Shown: positions 23,461 to 31,469, numbered from the stretch's first letter. The stretch: 34,535 bases of DNA from JBBPYR01 sp038199755 (GCA_038199755.1 JBBPYR010000051.1:1-34535); one strand, 5' to 3'. The notes: a model not told the origin generated them from the sequence alone. Numbers and translations are program-made.

Positions 23461-23781
23461 TTAGCCTTTGTCTTCTGCTTCCTCTGCCTCTTCACCATGC
23501 TCTACAATATCACCTTCTTTGAAGAGAATGTTCTGTAGTGCAATACGCCACTTGGGTTTCTGGCGCAACAAAAATTCGAGGTCCATGCCAAAATGCTTGA
23601 ACTCCTCTTGCTGCGCATTCGCCATAATTGCCCGTGCTTCACGATTTTGCTCAACCGCTAACCGCTGCTCATACCAACCAATCGCCTCGGCCTCTTCCGT
23701 CAATGAAGCAATCATACGCGCAAATGTCCGAGCCTCTGCTGAAAGCTCATTCGCTGGCTCATGATACTGATCGAATCCCAT
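23461..23781 (-). CDS. encapsulated-ferritin-like (EncFtn) protein
   Basis: A 106-residue two-helix ferritin-like protein. Spacing matches the iron site of Rhodospirillum rubrum EncFtn (Glu32, Trp38, Tyr39, Glu62, His65) shifted by two: Glu30, Trp36, Tyr37, Glu60 and His63 (LTEEAEAIGWYEQR and QQEEFKHFGM). EncFtn decamers oxidise ferrous iron inside encapsulin shells. The tail is acidic (EEAEEAEDKG), and no typical cargo-loading peptide or encapsulin gene is seen here, so cargo status is open. AAAAGGAG precedes the ATG. A palindromic repeat lies in its likely leader. The following gene on the strand encodes a large membrane protein. Confidence 0.82.
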   Translation of the reverse strand: MGFDQYHEPANELSAEARTFARMIASLTEEAEAIGWYEQRLAVEQNREARAIMANAQQEEFKHFGMDLEFLLRQKPKWRIALQNILFKEGDIVEHGEEAEEAEDKG

Positions 23782-23796
23782 GAAATTACTCCTTTT

Positions 23797-23903
23797 AGTA
23801 GGGGATGCCCCTTGTGGGCATCCTTGGCCCTGATGTCTGGGGAATTTCTACTGCGAGCTCGCGCCTTCGGGCTCGCTGGATGCCCACAACGGACATCCCT
23901 ACT
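23797..23903. repeat. dispersed palindromic repeat, full copy 3
   Basis: Arms of about 26 bases (23797-23823 and 23878-23903) are inverted copies with a few mismatches; both contain GTGGGCATCC or its complement. An inner stem GCGAGC/GCTCGC is also present. It lies between the candidate promoter at 23916-23945 and the ribosome site of the EncFtn-like gene, so it would form a long hairpin in that mRNA leader. Confidence 0.65.
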
Positions 23904-23915
23904 GGTATAAATGAA

Positions 23916-23945
23916 ATTATCTCATATATGATTGGAACATGTAAA
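23916..23945 (-). promoter_or_regulatory. candidate promoter of the EncFtn-like/membrane-protein operon
   Basis: Minus strand TTTACA (23945-23940), 18-base spacer, GATAAT (23921-23916). Transcription would begin just before the palindromic repeat. Confidence 0.45.
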
Positions 23946-23993
23946 TAAGCATTCTGCTAGAAATCCTATAGTCGCAGTTCAGATATTCAGTCC

Positions 23994-24227
23994 CTGACAA
24001 ATGAGAAAGAACTTCAGCAAGCCATAGGTACCTATTATCTTGAGGAGAACGATGCTGATACCGTAATGGAGGCATCGGAGGAGTCATTTCCAGCCAGTGA
24101 TCCACCGGCATGGACGGCCAGTCATGATGATAGTGATCATATTCATACGCTCAAAGGCCCCTACTTTATCTCCGCTGCCGATGGCAGTGTGTGTGGATTA
24201 TGCGTTGGCATGCGTGTACGCATGTAA
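23994..24227 (+). CDS. small ORF with SFPASDPPAW motif, start uncertain (possible remnant)
   Basis: The frame is open from about 23961 to a TAA at 24225-24227 and encodes VMEASEESFPASDPPAWTAS, then a His/Asp-rich piece and GSVCGLCVGM. The ESFPASDPPAW motif recurs in small uncharacterised bacterial proteins (recalled), which supports real coding sequence. There is no ATG before the one at 24066, which cuts into the motif region; CTG at 23994 (LTNEKELQQ) would suit the expected length but lacks a ribosome site. It may be a gene whose start was lost. Function unknown. The rest of the 426-base gap (23904-24330) holds two promoters. Confidence 0.45.
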   Translation: MTNEKELQQAIGTYYLEENDADTVMEASEESFPASDPPAWTASHDDSDHIHTLKGPYFISAADGSVCGLCVGMRVRM

Positions 24228-24233
24228 GTGCAA

Positions 24234-24263
24234 TTGAACTGTTCCTCTCCACTGTTCTATAAT
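24234..24263 (+). promoter_or_regulatory. promoter of the tandem oxidoreductase genes
   Basis: TTGAAC (24234-24239), 18 bases, then a perfect TATAAT (24258-24263), followed 67 bases later by the first oxidoreductase ATG with its GGAG site. Confidence 0.7.
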
Positions 24264-24330
24264 CTACCAGACGGCATAATTGCAATCTATCCCACCGTCG
24301 GGGTAATATTCTAGCAGTGGAGATCAGTTT

Positions 24331-26286
24331 ATGCATAGTAGACTCTTCCAGTCGCTTACCATCGGGTCGCATGAGATGCGTAACCGTCTTATTTTTGGTA
24401 GCCACACGACCAATCTCGCCCACCAAAACGTGCTCAGTCAGCGACACGCGGACTATTACGCGGCACGAGCTGAGGGTGGCGCGGGCATGATCGTGCTAGA
24501 AGAGCATATTGTTCATCCCTCCGACCTGCCCTACGAATACGCCCTGCTCGGCTATCTGTCCGCAACACAGGCCACCATCACCAACATAGCACAGCGCATC
24601 CATGCCCATGATGCTCTGGCCATCGTGCAATTGACGCACAATGGCCAACAATCGACCAGCGACCATCATCAGCACGAGATGTGGGCACCCTCGCCTGTAC
24701 CCGATGTATCCTCACGTGAGGTACCAAAGGAGATGGAGTTGGCCGACATTCGCGCCGTTGTCGCTGGCTTCGCGCAGGTTGCACACACTGTAGCCCAGGC
24801 GGGAGCCGATGGTGTCGAGCTACAAATCTCCGACCGTTCGCTGCTGCGGCAATTCCTCTCACCGCTCACCAACCAGCGTGGCGACAACTATGGTGGCTCC
24901 CTAGAGAACCGTCTGCGTATCGTCTATGAGACGCTCGAAGCGGTCAAAGCAGCACTCGGCAGCACCTCCATACTCGGCATTCGCTTTTGCGCGGACGAAC
25001 TGGCTCCGTGGGCCGGTCTGACTCCAGAGCAAAGCTTGGAAATTGCCAAGCTGCTCACCGCCACCAAACAGGTTGACTATATGACGATCACGATGGGCAG
25101 CATTCTCAGCACGCACATGTTCCCGTTCCAGGCGTCAATGCATGTCGCTCCCGGCTATGCCGTGCATCTCACACAAAGCATAAAAGCGGCGGTCACTATT
25201 CCAGTCTTCGCCGCCGGACGCATCATGAACGCGACCCAGGCCGAGCACATTCTGGCCGAAGAGCAAGCCGATGGTATTGAGATGATTCGCCCTCTGATCG
25301 CAGACGCCAACCTACCACGTCTCTCACAACTGGGGATCGATGAACGTGTGCGACCATGCATCGCCTGTAACCAGGGTTGTCAGGTACGCAGCACCATGAA
25401 TGTCACGATTGGTTGCAACGTCAATCCTAACGTGCTGACAGCACAACCACTACCAATCACAACGCGCCCAACACGCGGATCACAAAAGGTATGTATCGTC
25501 GGCGGCGGACCCGCGGGCATGGAAGCGGCTCGTGTTGCCGCCTCACGCGGGCGACAGGTGCTGCTCTACGAACGCGAAAACGCACTCGGCGGCACGGTAG
25601 CACTAGCGGCACGCGGGCCCGGACGCGGCGAACTACAATTGATCACCGACTATTTGCAAGCTGAGCTAGAACAACTGGGCGTCGAGGTGCATACAGGTGT
25701 TGAGATCACAGCAGCGCAACTACTCGAACAGCGACCATACGCTGTTATTATCGCCACAGGCGCACAGACCGGCACTGGCCTCTTGCCCATCCCTGGTCAT
25801 GACTTGCCACATGTCACCGACATACGCCATGTACTCAGGGGCGAGCTACCTGCGGGGCAGAGGGTAATTATTATCGACGAAACGGCCTCACACGGTGTCG
25901 CATCCGCGCTCGAAATGGTAGCATCCGCAGGAAAAAGTGTTGAGGTAGTGACGGAAGATTATTATGTTGGGCGTGACCTTGTGGCAACGCATGATATCGT
26001 GCTGTTTATGCAACGTGCGCTCGCCCTCAACATCGCCTTCACACCGCATACCTCGGTTGTGCGCATCGAGTCAGGACAAGTCATCGTCAGCGACCGCTTT
26101 GCGGAAGGCGAACGCGCCATCCTTGCTGATAGCGTTGTGTTGGGAACATACGAACGGCCAGCGCAAGATCTGTACATGGTCCTCAAAGGCCGACTGCCGC
26201 GTGTGCTACGCGCTGGCGACTGCGTGACACCGCGCCGCATCGAACACGCCATCCAAGAAGGCCACCAAGCAGGATCACAGGTGTAG
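24331..26286 (+). CDS. FadH/OYE-family oxidoreductase, mycofactocin-type 1
   Basis: A 651-residue three-part flavoenzyme like 2,4-dienoyl-CoA reductase: an FMN-binding TIM barrel (about 1-330), a 4Fe-4S site Cys343-x2-Cys346-x3-Cys350-x11-Cys362, and an FAD/NAD(P) region starting at GGGPAGMEAA (about 391). Barrel hallmarks QFLSPLTNQR and YGGSLENR are present, but the usual HxAHGYL before them reads QISDRSLLR, so the active-site acid/base set differs. I recall two such families linked to mycofactocin (TIGR03996 and TIGR03997); this one fits the first. Electrons likely come from NAD(P)H or pass to another carrier; the substrate is unknown. GGAG lies 8 bases before the ATG; 16 bases separate it from its paralogue. 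Confidence 0.85.
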   Translation: MHSRLFQSLTIGSHEMRNRLIFGSHTTNLAHQNVLSQRHADYYAARAEGGAGMIVLEEHIVHPSDLPYEYALLGYLSATQATITNIAQRIHAHDALAIVQLTHNGQQSTSDHHQHEMWAPSPVPDVSSREVPKEMELADIRAVVAGFAQVAHTVAQAGADGVELQISDRSLLRQFLSPLTNQRGDNYGGSLENRLRIVYETLEAVKAALGSTSILGIRFCADELAPWAGLTPEQSLEIAKLLTATKQVDYMTITMGSILSTHMFPFQASMHVAPGYAVHLTQSIKAAVTIPVFAAGRIMNATQAEHILAEEQADGIEMIRPLIADANLPRLSQLGIDERVRPCIACNQGCQVRSTMNVTIGCNVNPNVLTAQPLPITTRPTRGSQKVCIVGGGPAGMEAARVAASRGRQVLLYERENALGGTVALAARGPGRGELQLITDYLQAELEQLGVEVHTGVEITAAQLLEQRPYAVIIATGAQTGTGLLPIPGHDLPHVTDIRHVLRGELPAGQRVIIIDETASHGVASALEMVASAGKSVEVVTEDYYVGRDLVATHDIVLFMQRALALNIAFTPHTSVVRIESGQVIVSDRFAEGERAILADSVVLGTYERPAQDLYMVLKGRLPRVLRAGDCVTPRRIEHAIQEGHQAGSQV

Positions 26287-26302
26287 GGAAAGGGAATACA
26301 TC

Positions 26303-28282
26303 ATGGCAGGTCAATATCAGTATCTATTTACACCCATTCGCATCGGGCAAACGGTTATTCCTAACCGCATCGTCTTTGCCGCTCACCTAACCAATCTTTC
26401 GGAAGACAATCTACCAGGTCCACGCCTGCTCTCTTACTATACAGAGCGTGCGAAGGGCGGCAGTGGCCTAATTATTACGGAAGAGCAATCAGTACATCCC
26501 AGCGATTGGGCCTATCAAAAACTGACACATGGCTTTGACCCGCGCGTCATTCCCTGCTATCGTAAGCTCACACGTTCCGTTCACGACCACGACACGCGCA
26601 TCTTCGCCCAGATCAACCATAATGGTATGCAGGCCAGCAGCATCTATTCGCGCCGCCCCGTCGTCGGCCCCTCACCTCTGCCCGACCCCATTCACCGCGA
26701 GATGTGTAAAGAGGTTGAGCCAGAGGAGATCGCGGAGATTGTGCGCGGCTATGTTCTGGTTGCGCGTCATGTGCGCGAGGGCGGCTTCGACGGTATCGAG
26801 TTGCAATCCTCACACAGCTCGCTCATGCGCCAATTCTTCTCGCCCTACTATAACCGCCGCAGCGACACCTACGGCGGCTCGCTGGAAAACCGTATGCGCT
26901 TCACTCTGGAAGTCATACAAGCCATTCGCGCCGAGATTGGGCGTGACTTTACGATGGGTATCCGTCTCTGCGGTGACGAACTGATTCCCGCTGGCCTGAC
27001 ACTCGATGATGTCCGCGAGATCGCCCAACGCCTTGAAGCCACCGAACAACTCGATTTCATCAATACCAGCATCGGCGAGTTCCACAACCTGTACATGGTC
27101 GAGGGTTCGATGCATACCCCTCCCGGCTATCAACTCTTCGTCTCGGCGGGCATTCGCGAAGTAGTCAAGCTACCCGTCTTCTGCACTGGTCGCATCAAGG
27201 ACCCTGTACAAGCCGAACGTATCCTGCGCGAAGGCTTGGCCGATATGGTTGACGTGGTGCGTGGACAAATCTGCGATCCCACCTTCACCAATAAAGCGCA
27301 TGAAGGCCGCAGCGAAGCCATTCGCCTCTGCATTTCCTGCAACCAGTATTGCATCGGGCGTATGGGCCTCAATCTCAGTCTAGGCTGTATTCAGACGCCC
27401 GCGACTGGCAACGAACAACGCTTCCCAACGCTGACGCCCATGCTCAAAACCACACCAAAGCGTCCAACACTGGTGATAGTAGGTGGTGGACCAGCAGGAA
27501 TGCAGGCGGCAAAGGTAGCGGCCCAGCGAGGTTTCCGTGTCAAGCTCTATGAAAAGCAACACGAACTCGGTGGCCAGATCAACTTGCTCGTGCGCGTTCC
27601 CAACCGCGTCGAGTTTGGTGATGCATCCCGAAATTTGCAGCGCGAAATCACTGAAGCAGGCGTCGAGGTTCACTTGGATGTTGAGGTGACTGCAGAGAGT
27701 ATCGAACGCGAACAAGCCGACGCCGTCATTATCGCTACTGGCTCACGTCCACAATTGCCGCCAATTCCAGGCGCGGACCTGCCCCATGTCGCTACCGTGT
27801 GGCAGATCGTTCAGGGAGAAAAAAGCGCATTGCCAGGAGAAAAAGTGCTTGTGCTCGACCAACTCGGCTTCCATCAAGCCACCAGTACAGCGGAATATCT
27901 CGCGGAAAAGGGTTGCCAAGTAGAGATTGTCACGCCCCAATTCTACGTAGGGGGCGATCTCGGTGTCACGCTCGACATCGAACTCTGGTACCGCCGTGTC
28001 CTCGCCAAGGGCATGAAGCTTACCGCGAACCATTTCATGGCCGCGCTCGGTCCCAATAGCGCAACCTTGATGAACAATTATACTGGGCAGACGCTCCAGA
28101 TCGACAACCTAGCTCTAGTCGTGCTGGCAACGCCACAGGCCGCTAACGACACGCTCTATCACCAACTCGTCGGCAAAGTGCAGCACTTACAGCGCATCGG
28201 CGACTGCCTTGCCCCGCGCCGCGTCGAACACGCCATCCTCGATGGCGAGCGAGCCGCACGCGCTCTTGAGGTAGCGCATTAA
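26303..28282 (+). CDS. FadH/OYE-family oxidoreductase, mycofactocin-type 2
   Basis: A 659-residue paralogue of the preceding gene with the same plan: FMN barrel, 4Fe-4S cysteines at exactly the same residue numbers (343, 346, 350, 362) and an FAD/NAD(P) half from about 394 (GGGPAGMQAA). LFTPIRIG, PNRIVFAAHLTN, ELQSSHSSLMRQF and CISCNQYCIGRMGLN closely match what I recall of mycofactocin OYE-2 (TIGR03997). Likely an ene- or thio-type reductase partner of a redox cofactor system. No mycofactocin synthesis gene is in the window. A GGGAAAGGG stretch precedes the ATG. Confidence 0.85.
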   Translation: MAGQYQYLFTPIRIGQTVIPNRIVFAAHLTNLSEDNLPGPRLLSYYTERAKGGSGLIITEEQSVHPSDWAYQKLTHGFDPRVIPCYRKLTRSVHDHDTRIFAQINHNGMQASSIYSRRPVVGPSPLPDPIHREMCKEVEPEEIAEIVRGYVLVARHVREGGFDGIELQSSHSSLMRQFFSPYYNRRSDTYGGSLENRMRFTLEVIQAIRAEIGRDFTMGIRLCGDELIPAGLTLDDVREIAQRLEATEQLDFINTSIGEFHNLYMVEGSMHTPPGYQLFVSAGIREVVKLPVFCTGRIKDPVQAERILREGLADMVDVVRGQICDPTFTNKAHEGRSEAIRLCISCNQYCIGRMGLNLSLGCIQTPATGNEQRFPTLTPMLKTTPKRPTLVIVGGGPAGMQAAKVAAQRGFRVKLYEKQHELGGQINLLVRVPNRVEFGDASRNLQREITEAGVEVHLDVEVTAESIEREQADAVIIATGSRPQLPPIPGADLPHVATVWQIVQGEKSALPGEKVLVLDQLGFHQATSTAEYLAEKGCQVEIVTPQFYVGGDLGVTLDIELWYRRVLAKGMKLTANHFMAALGPNSATLMNNYTGQTLQIDNLALVVLATPQAANDTLYHQLVGKVQHLQRIGDCLAPRRVEHAILDGERAARALEVAH

Positions 28283-28291
28283 GGATTTATT

Positions 28292-28579
28292 CTATGCATC
28301 AACGAGATGCCACTCTATCCGTTTTCCCAAGCTAGCGGCATAACGTTGGATACTAGATAGACGTGGATCCACGCCACCCGCTTCCATACGAGCAACCGCT
28401 GGCTGCGAAGTTCTCACATATTGAGCGACTCTCACCTGTGTAATGTGAGCTGCTATACGCAAAGCCGCTAGCATCTGCAAAAGTTCACGGCGCTGACGAG
28501 CCTCCTCCATTAATTGGGGAAACTGGGGGTTTCTCTCTGTCGACTCACTAATCATCTCGTCAAGAAAATCCTGTTCCAT
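28292..28579 (-). CDS. higA: XRE-family HTH antitoxin (HigA-like)
   Basis: A 95-residue DNA-binding protein with an XRE helix-turn-helix (ITQVRVAQYVRTSQPAVARMEAG, here about 47-69) and an acidic N-terminal helix. It starts 11 bases after the toxin stop codon and its GGGAGAG ribosome site lies next to that stop, the toxin-first order of HigBA modules. It should neutralise the toxin and repress the shared promoter. Confidence 0.82.
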   Translation of the reverse strand: MEQDFLDEMISESTERNPQFPQLMEEARQRRELLQMLAALRIAAHITQVRVAQYVRTSQPAVARMEAGGVDPRLSSIQRYAASLGKRIEWHLVDA

Positions 28580-28590
28580 TTGTACTCTCC

Positions 28591-28989
28591 CTAGTCCCTT
28601 TTCTTAGCAGGACCTCGTCGTCGCCAATCCGCTAGTCTATGTTCAGCAAGCTCTATCTCACGTAGGGGGGTCTCCTGTGTTTTCTTTTGAAAACCCTCTA
28701 AAGAAAGCAATATATGTTTGAAACGCCCTTCACGGGCAAATAAGATACGATAGGTGTTTGTTTTATATGAAGCACGAACTTCGTAAATCTCAGCACGAAC
28801 ATGACGTGCAACCTTTACGCCATGTTCGCGAACATGCTTCATTTCTTCAAGTACTACTGCCCTATCTTCATCTGGTAATGTCATGATAAAATCTTTGACA
28901 GGACGTGCTCCATTCTCTGACTGGTAGTCACGCCACTGACGCTTGTGTTTTGGCTCTTTATCACTTACCAAGCTATCAACAAACCTCAC
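28591..28989 (-). CDS. higB: RelE/HigB-type (Gp49-like) toxin
   Basis: About 132 residues of the phage-Gp49/HigB toxin group, ribosome-dependent mRNA interferases. Family features are the helix region RPVKDFIMTLPDEDRAVVLE, strand EIYEVRAS, YRILFAREG and a basic tail (RLADWRRRG). The longest frame (TTG at 29028) starts inside the -35 box of a good promoter, so it is rejected; GTG at 28989 (near-leaderless) or TTG at 28971 remain, and I list the first. Paired with the HTH antitoxin downstream. Confidence 0.78.
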   Translation of the reverse strand: MRFVDSLVSDKEPKHKRQWRDYQSENGARPVKDFIMTLPDEDRAVVLEEMKHVREHGVKVARHVRAEIYEVRASYKTNTYRILFAREGRFKHILLSLEGFQKKTQETPLREIELAEHRLADWRRRGPAKKRD

Positions 28990-28999
28990 GCTTTTTTGA

Positions 29000-29028
29000 A
29001 TTATACCATTTTTGATATAAAAATTCAA
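29000..29028 (-). promoter_or_regulatory. higBA promoter
   Basis: Minus strand TTGAAT (29028-29023), 17-base spacer, perfect TATAAT (29005-29000). It overlaps face-to-face with the extended -10 of the divergent SUKH gene (29013-29021). Confidence 0.7.
29013..29021 (+). promoter_or_regulatory. extended -10 promoter of the SUKH gene
   Basis: TGATATAAA gives an extended -10 (TG-N-TATAAA) with only a poor T-rich -35. It lies 24 bases before the SUKH ATG and inside the spacer of the higBA promoter, so the two promoters probably compete. Confidence 0.5.
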
Positions 29029-29045
29029 TTAGAGCAAGGAGCAAC

Positions 29046-29669
29046 ATGACGACATCGGCAAACAATGACCTATTTGAACAGATTCGAGCGAAGTGCCAAC
29101 GTGAGCATTGGTATGGTGGTGATTTGCTTTCCCCCAAGAATTTGCTGGTTTTAGAGCAAGATGCTAGTCGTTTCGGCTTCTCATTTTCTCCTGCTAACGA
29201 GGTACAGTTGAGGCAGACAGAAGCAAGACTCGGTTTTGCCCTTCCTACATCATTACGAGAACTCTATTTGCATGTGGCAAACGGTGGTTTTGGTCCGGGG
29301 GCAGGACTACGTGGCGTCATAGGTGGATATAGTGACTATGACGACGATAATACTCTCGCCGCTTGCTATTTATCCTATACCCGAAATAGCTGCATTCCTT
29401 TGAGCGATGCTATTTTAGAGCACAAACAAAGCAGAAAAAAAATACATAGACTTCCCAATGCAGTATGGCCTTGCCAACTACTCTTGCTGCTTGATCTTGG
29501 CTGCACACAACAAATCTGTATTGACCCACAGGAAGCACTTTTCCTCACAGCACCTAGTGAACACGAGGATTATTATCAACTCGTGCAGCTTCCCTGGACA
29601 CTGACAGAATGGCTCTGGCGCTGGATAAGGAACGAAGAACTCTTACCAATAACGGGAGAAGCTGCATAA
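29046..29669 (+). CDS. SMI1/KNR4 (SUKH) family protein
   Basis: A 207-residue SUKH-superfamily protein. The core reads QTEARLGFALPTSLRELYLHVANGGFGPGAG in pieces (LGFALPTSLRELY, then VANGGFGPG), the standard first helix and NGG turn, followed by the glycine/acidic region GGYSDYDDDN and a Trp-rich end. In bacteria SUKH proteins often act as immunity proteins against contact-dependent toxins or as general binding modules. No polymorphic toxin is adjacent; the neighbour is HigBA, read divergently from overlapping promoters. AAGGAG precedes the ATG. Confidence 0.78.
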   Translation: MTTSANNDLFEQIRAKCQREHWYGGDLLSPKNLLVLEQDASRFGFSFSPANEVQLRQTEARLGFALPTSLRELYLHVANGGFGPGAGLRGVIGGYSDYDDDNTLAACYLSYTRNSCIPLSDAILEHKQSRKKIHRLPNAVWPCQLLLLLDLGCTQQICIDPQEALFLTAPSEHEDYYQLVQLPWTLTEWLWRWIRNEELLPITGEAA

Positions 29670-29691
29670 TCGCACCCTATCCCCCACCACT

Positions 29692-30147
29692 CTACGCAGC
29701 CGAACCAACTTTCCGTTCCTTCGGAGCAGTCTTGATTTCGGGTGCAGGCTCCAACAGCATAAACATGTTGCCGTAGGGGTCTTCAAACACGGCCTCGATA
29801 CCGTAGATTTGTTTGGTGGGAGTCGTCAAAAACTTGACGCCACGTGAACATAGTTGCTCATAGGTCTTGCGACAATCATCAGTAGCAAATATCCACGGCT
29901 CACTCTGCCCAATACGTTCCAGCAGTTCTTGTGTGCGCGACGCGCCATGCAAAGCGACATCAGGTCGCGCCAGCGCAATCTGCGGCTTATGCTGCCCCTT
30001 CGCCGTCACTGTGAGCCAACGCAAGCCAGGACCATACTTGATGTCCGCCCGCTTCTCCAAGCCCAACTTTTCCGTATAAAAGCGCAGTGCCTCATCCTGA
30101 TCTGGTACCAGAATGGAGATGATTGCCAAGTGTGTCATTACATTCAT
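29692..30147 (-). CDS. VOC (glyoxalase/bleomycin-resistance fold) family protein
   Basis: A 151-residue vicinal-oxygen-chelate protein. Two beta-alpha-beta-beta-beta units: IISILVPDQDEALRFYTEKLG at the N-terminus (only a part is diagnostic: DQDEALRFYTEKLGL) and GIEAVFEDPYGNMFMLLEP at the C-terminus. The terminal Glu in MLLEP is a usual metal ligand, whereas the first metal position is not a clear His. Substrate unknown; these range from glyoxalases to antibiotic-binding proteins. ATG at 30147 or three codons later, both with weak ribosome sites. Converges with the SUKH gene. Confidence 0.82.
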   Translation of the reverse strand: MNVMTHLAIISILVPDQDEALRFYTEKLGLEKRADIKYGPGLRWLTVTAKGQHKPQIALARPDVALHGASRTQELLERIGQSEPWIFATDDCRKTYEQLCSRGVKFLTTPTKQIYGIEAVFEDPYGNMFMLLEPAPEIKTAPKERKVGSAA

Positions 30148-30346
30148 TTTTTCGTCACTTTTCTAGAACATCCCTTGTCAATCACCTGAGCTTTCGTGCA
30201 TCGCTGATGCACAAGCTAAGCAAGGGACAAAGTGAATACAGTTATCTACATAGTTCAATCCTACAAGCTTATTCTTTTTCACGCCCTATTATTATATAGA
30301 AATTTTGTTCTAATTACAAGCATTTTTGGGGCAAAATGGACGTTTT

Positions 30347-30376
30347 TTCAACCAATCTCTCATCATGTGATATGAT
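30347..30376 (+). promoter_or_regulatory. candidate etfA promoter
   Basis: TTCAAC (30347-30352), 18 bases, TATGAT (30371-30376) with an upstream TG (extended -10). The leader to the etfA ATG would be about 58 bases. The rest of the 30148-30440 gap shows no gene. Confidence 0.4.
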
Positions 30377-30440
30377 ATTTTCAGAGACCATACAACGAAA
30401 CGGTGGTCTCTCATTTCTTGTTCCAGTGGGGGAAATAGCC

Positions 30441-31469
30441 ATGAGCGAAATGTGGGCCATTCTTGAGCACAGCAACACAGCACTCTCCGAGCAAAGCGGC
30501 GAGTTGCTCAGCGAAGTGCTCGATATAGCACGACGCCAGCAACTCGGCGCAACGGTGCATGCTGTATTGCTCACCAGTCAGCAAACCGAGCTTCCTGACC
30601 TCACGGTGCTTTCCGCACTGGGCGTCCAACACGTGTCTATCCTGCACCATCCAGCCTTAACCCCCTATTCCACACAGGGATATGTGGACGCGCTCTCCTG
30701 GCTCATCGAACGACACAAACCAAGCTTGATTGTCACCAGCGCGACCCCTAATGGACGTGACTGGAGCGCACGCTTGGCGGCACATCTGCGCCTACCATTC
30801 GTGCCTGCTTGCCTGGGTCTTGAGCTACAACATGACACGCTGCTTGCACTCCGCTCCATTTACGAGGGACGCGCCTACGTGCAAACCAGCACCACACTCC
30901 ATGGGCGCACGGCAATAGCCACACTCGTACCAGGAGTACGCGGCACTATCGCAAAGCAGCCAGGAGCCAGTGTTCCTGCAAACAACATGGCTATTACCCA
31001 TTTAGAACCAGACTTGCCCATGATGCAGCAGCGCATACGTCATATCGCATTACAGGCACCATCCGCCGACGCGGTAGAGCTAGAAGCGGCTGAGCGCATT
31101 GTCGCCGGTGGGCGCGGCGTCGGGCAGAGTGGCTTCAGCACCATTGCCAGTTTCGCGCATGAGTTAGGTGCGGCAGTGGGCGCAACTCGTGTCGCCACCG
31201 ACCTCGGTTGGATTGAACATGCGCGGCAGATCGGAGCAACGGGCAAGATTGTACACCCCAAGCTGTATATCGCCTGTGGCATCTCTGGTGCGGCCCAGCA
31301 TACCAGCGGCATGACCGAAGCACAAACCGTGATCGCGCTTAACCCTGACCGCAGCGCACCCATCTTCGCCTTGGCCGACCTCGGTCTGCTGGGCGATGCG
31401 AACCAGATACTACCACGTGCGGCCAAGCTACTCGAAACCGCACAAACCATGGCACAGAAGGAGTCCTGA
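30441..31469 (+). CDS. etfA: electron transfer flavoprotein subunit alpha
   Basis: A 342-residue EtfA. The C-terminal FAD domain is well conserved: GGRGVGQSGF, GAAVGATRVATDLGW, GATGKIVHPKLYIACGISGAAQH (read as TGKIVHPKLYIACGISGA and then QHTSGM) and ALNPDRSAPIF. EtfAB moves electrons from acyl-CoA dehydrogenases and similar flavoenzymes to the quinone pool. EtfB is needed for a working ETF, but no etfB lies in the window. The frame opens 35 codons upstream; ATG at 30441 with GGGGGA before it gives the family N-terminus (WAILEHS). It runs into the HAD gene with a TGATG overlap (31467-31471). Confidence 0.92.
   Translation: MSEMWAILEHSNTALSEQSGELLSEVLDIARRQQLGATVHAVLLTSQQTELPDLTVLSALGVQHVSILHHPALTPYSTQGYVDALSWLIERHKPSLIVTSATPNGRDWSARLAAHLRLPFVPACLGLELQHDTLLALRSIYEGRAYVQTSTTLHGRTAIATLVPGVRGTIAKQPGASVPANNMAITHLEPDLPMMQQRIRHIALQAPSADAVELEAAERIVAGGRGVGQSGFSTIASFAHELGAAVGATRVATDLGWIEHARQIGATGKIVHPKLYIACGISGAAQHTSGMTEAQTVIALNPDRSAPIFALADLGLLGDANQILPRAAKLLETAQTMAQKES

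Noticed and set aside
24150..24227. Mycofactocin precursor (mftA) in the small ORF near the tandem oxidoreductases
   Set aside because: The end GSVCGLCVGM only superficially recalls the IDGMCGVY tail of MftA; it is followed by further residues and preceded by a different conserved motif.
24166..24447. Minus-strand ORF of 93 residues
   Set aside because: It runs antisense through the promoter and start of the first tandem oxidoreductase, has no recognisable family and no fitting ribosome site.
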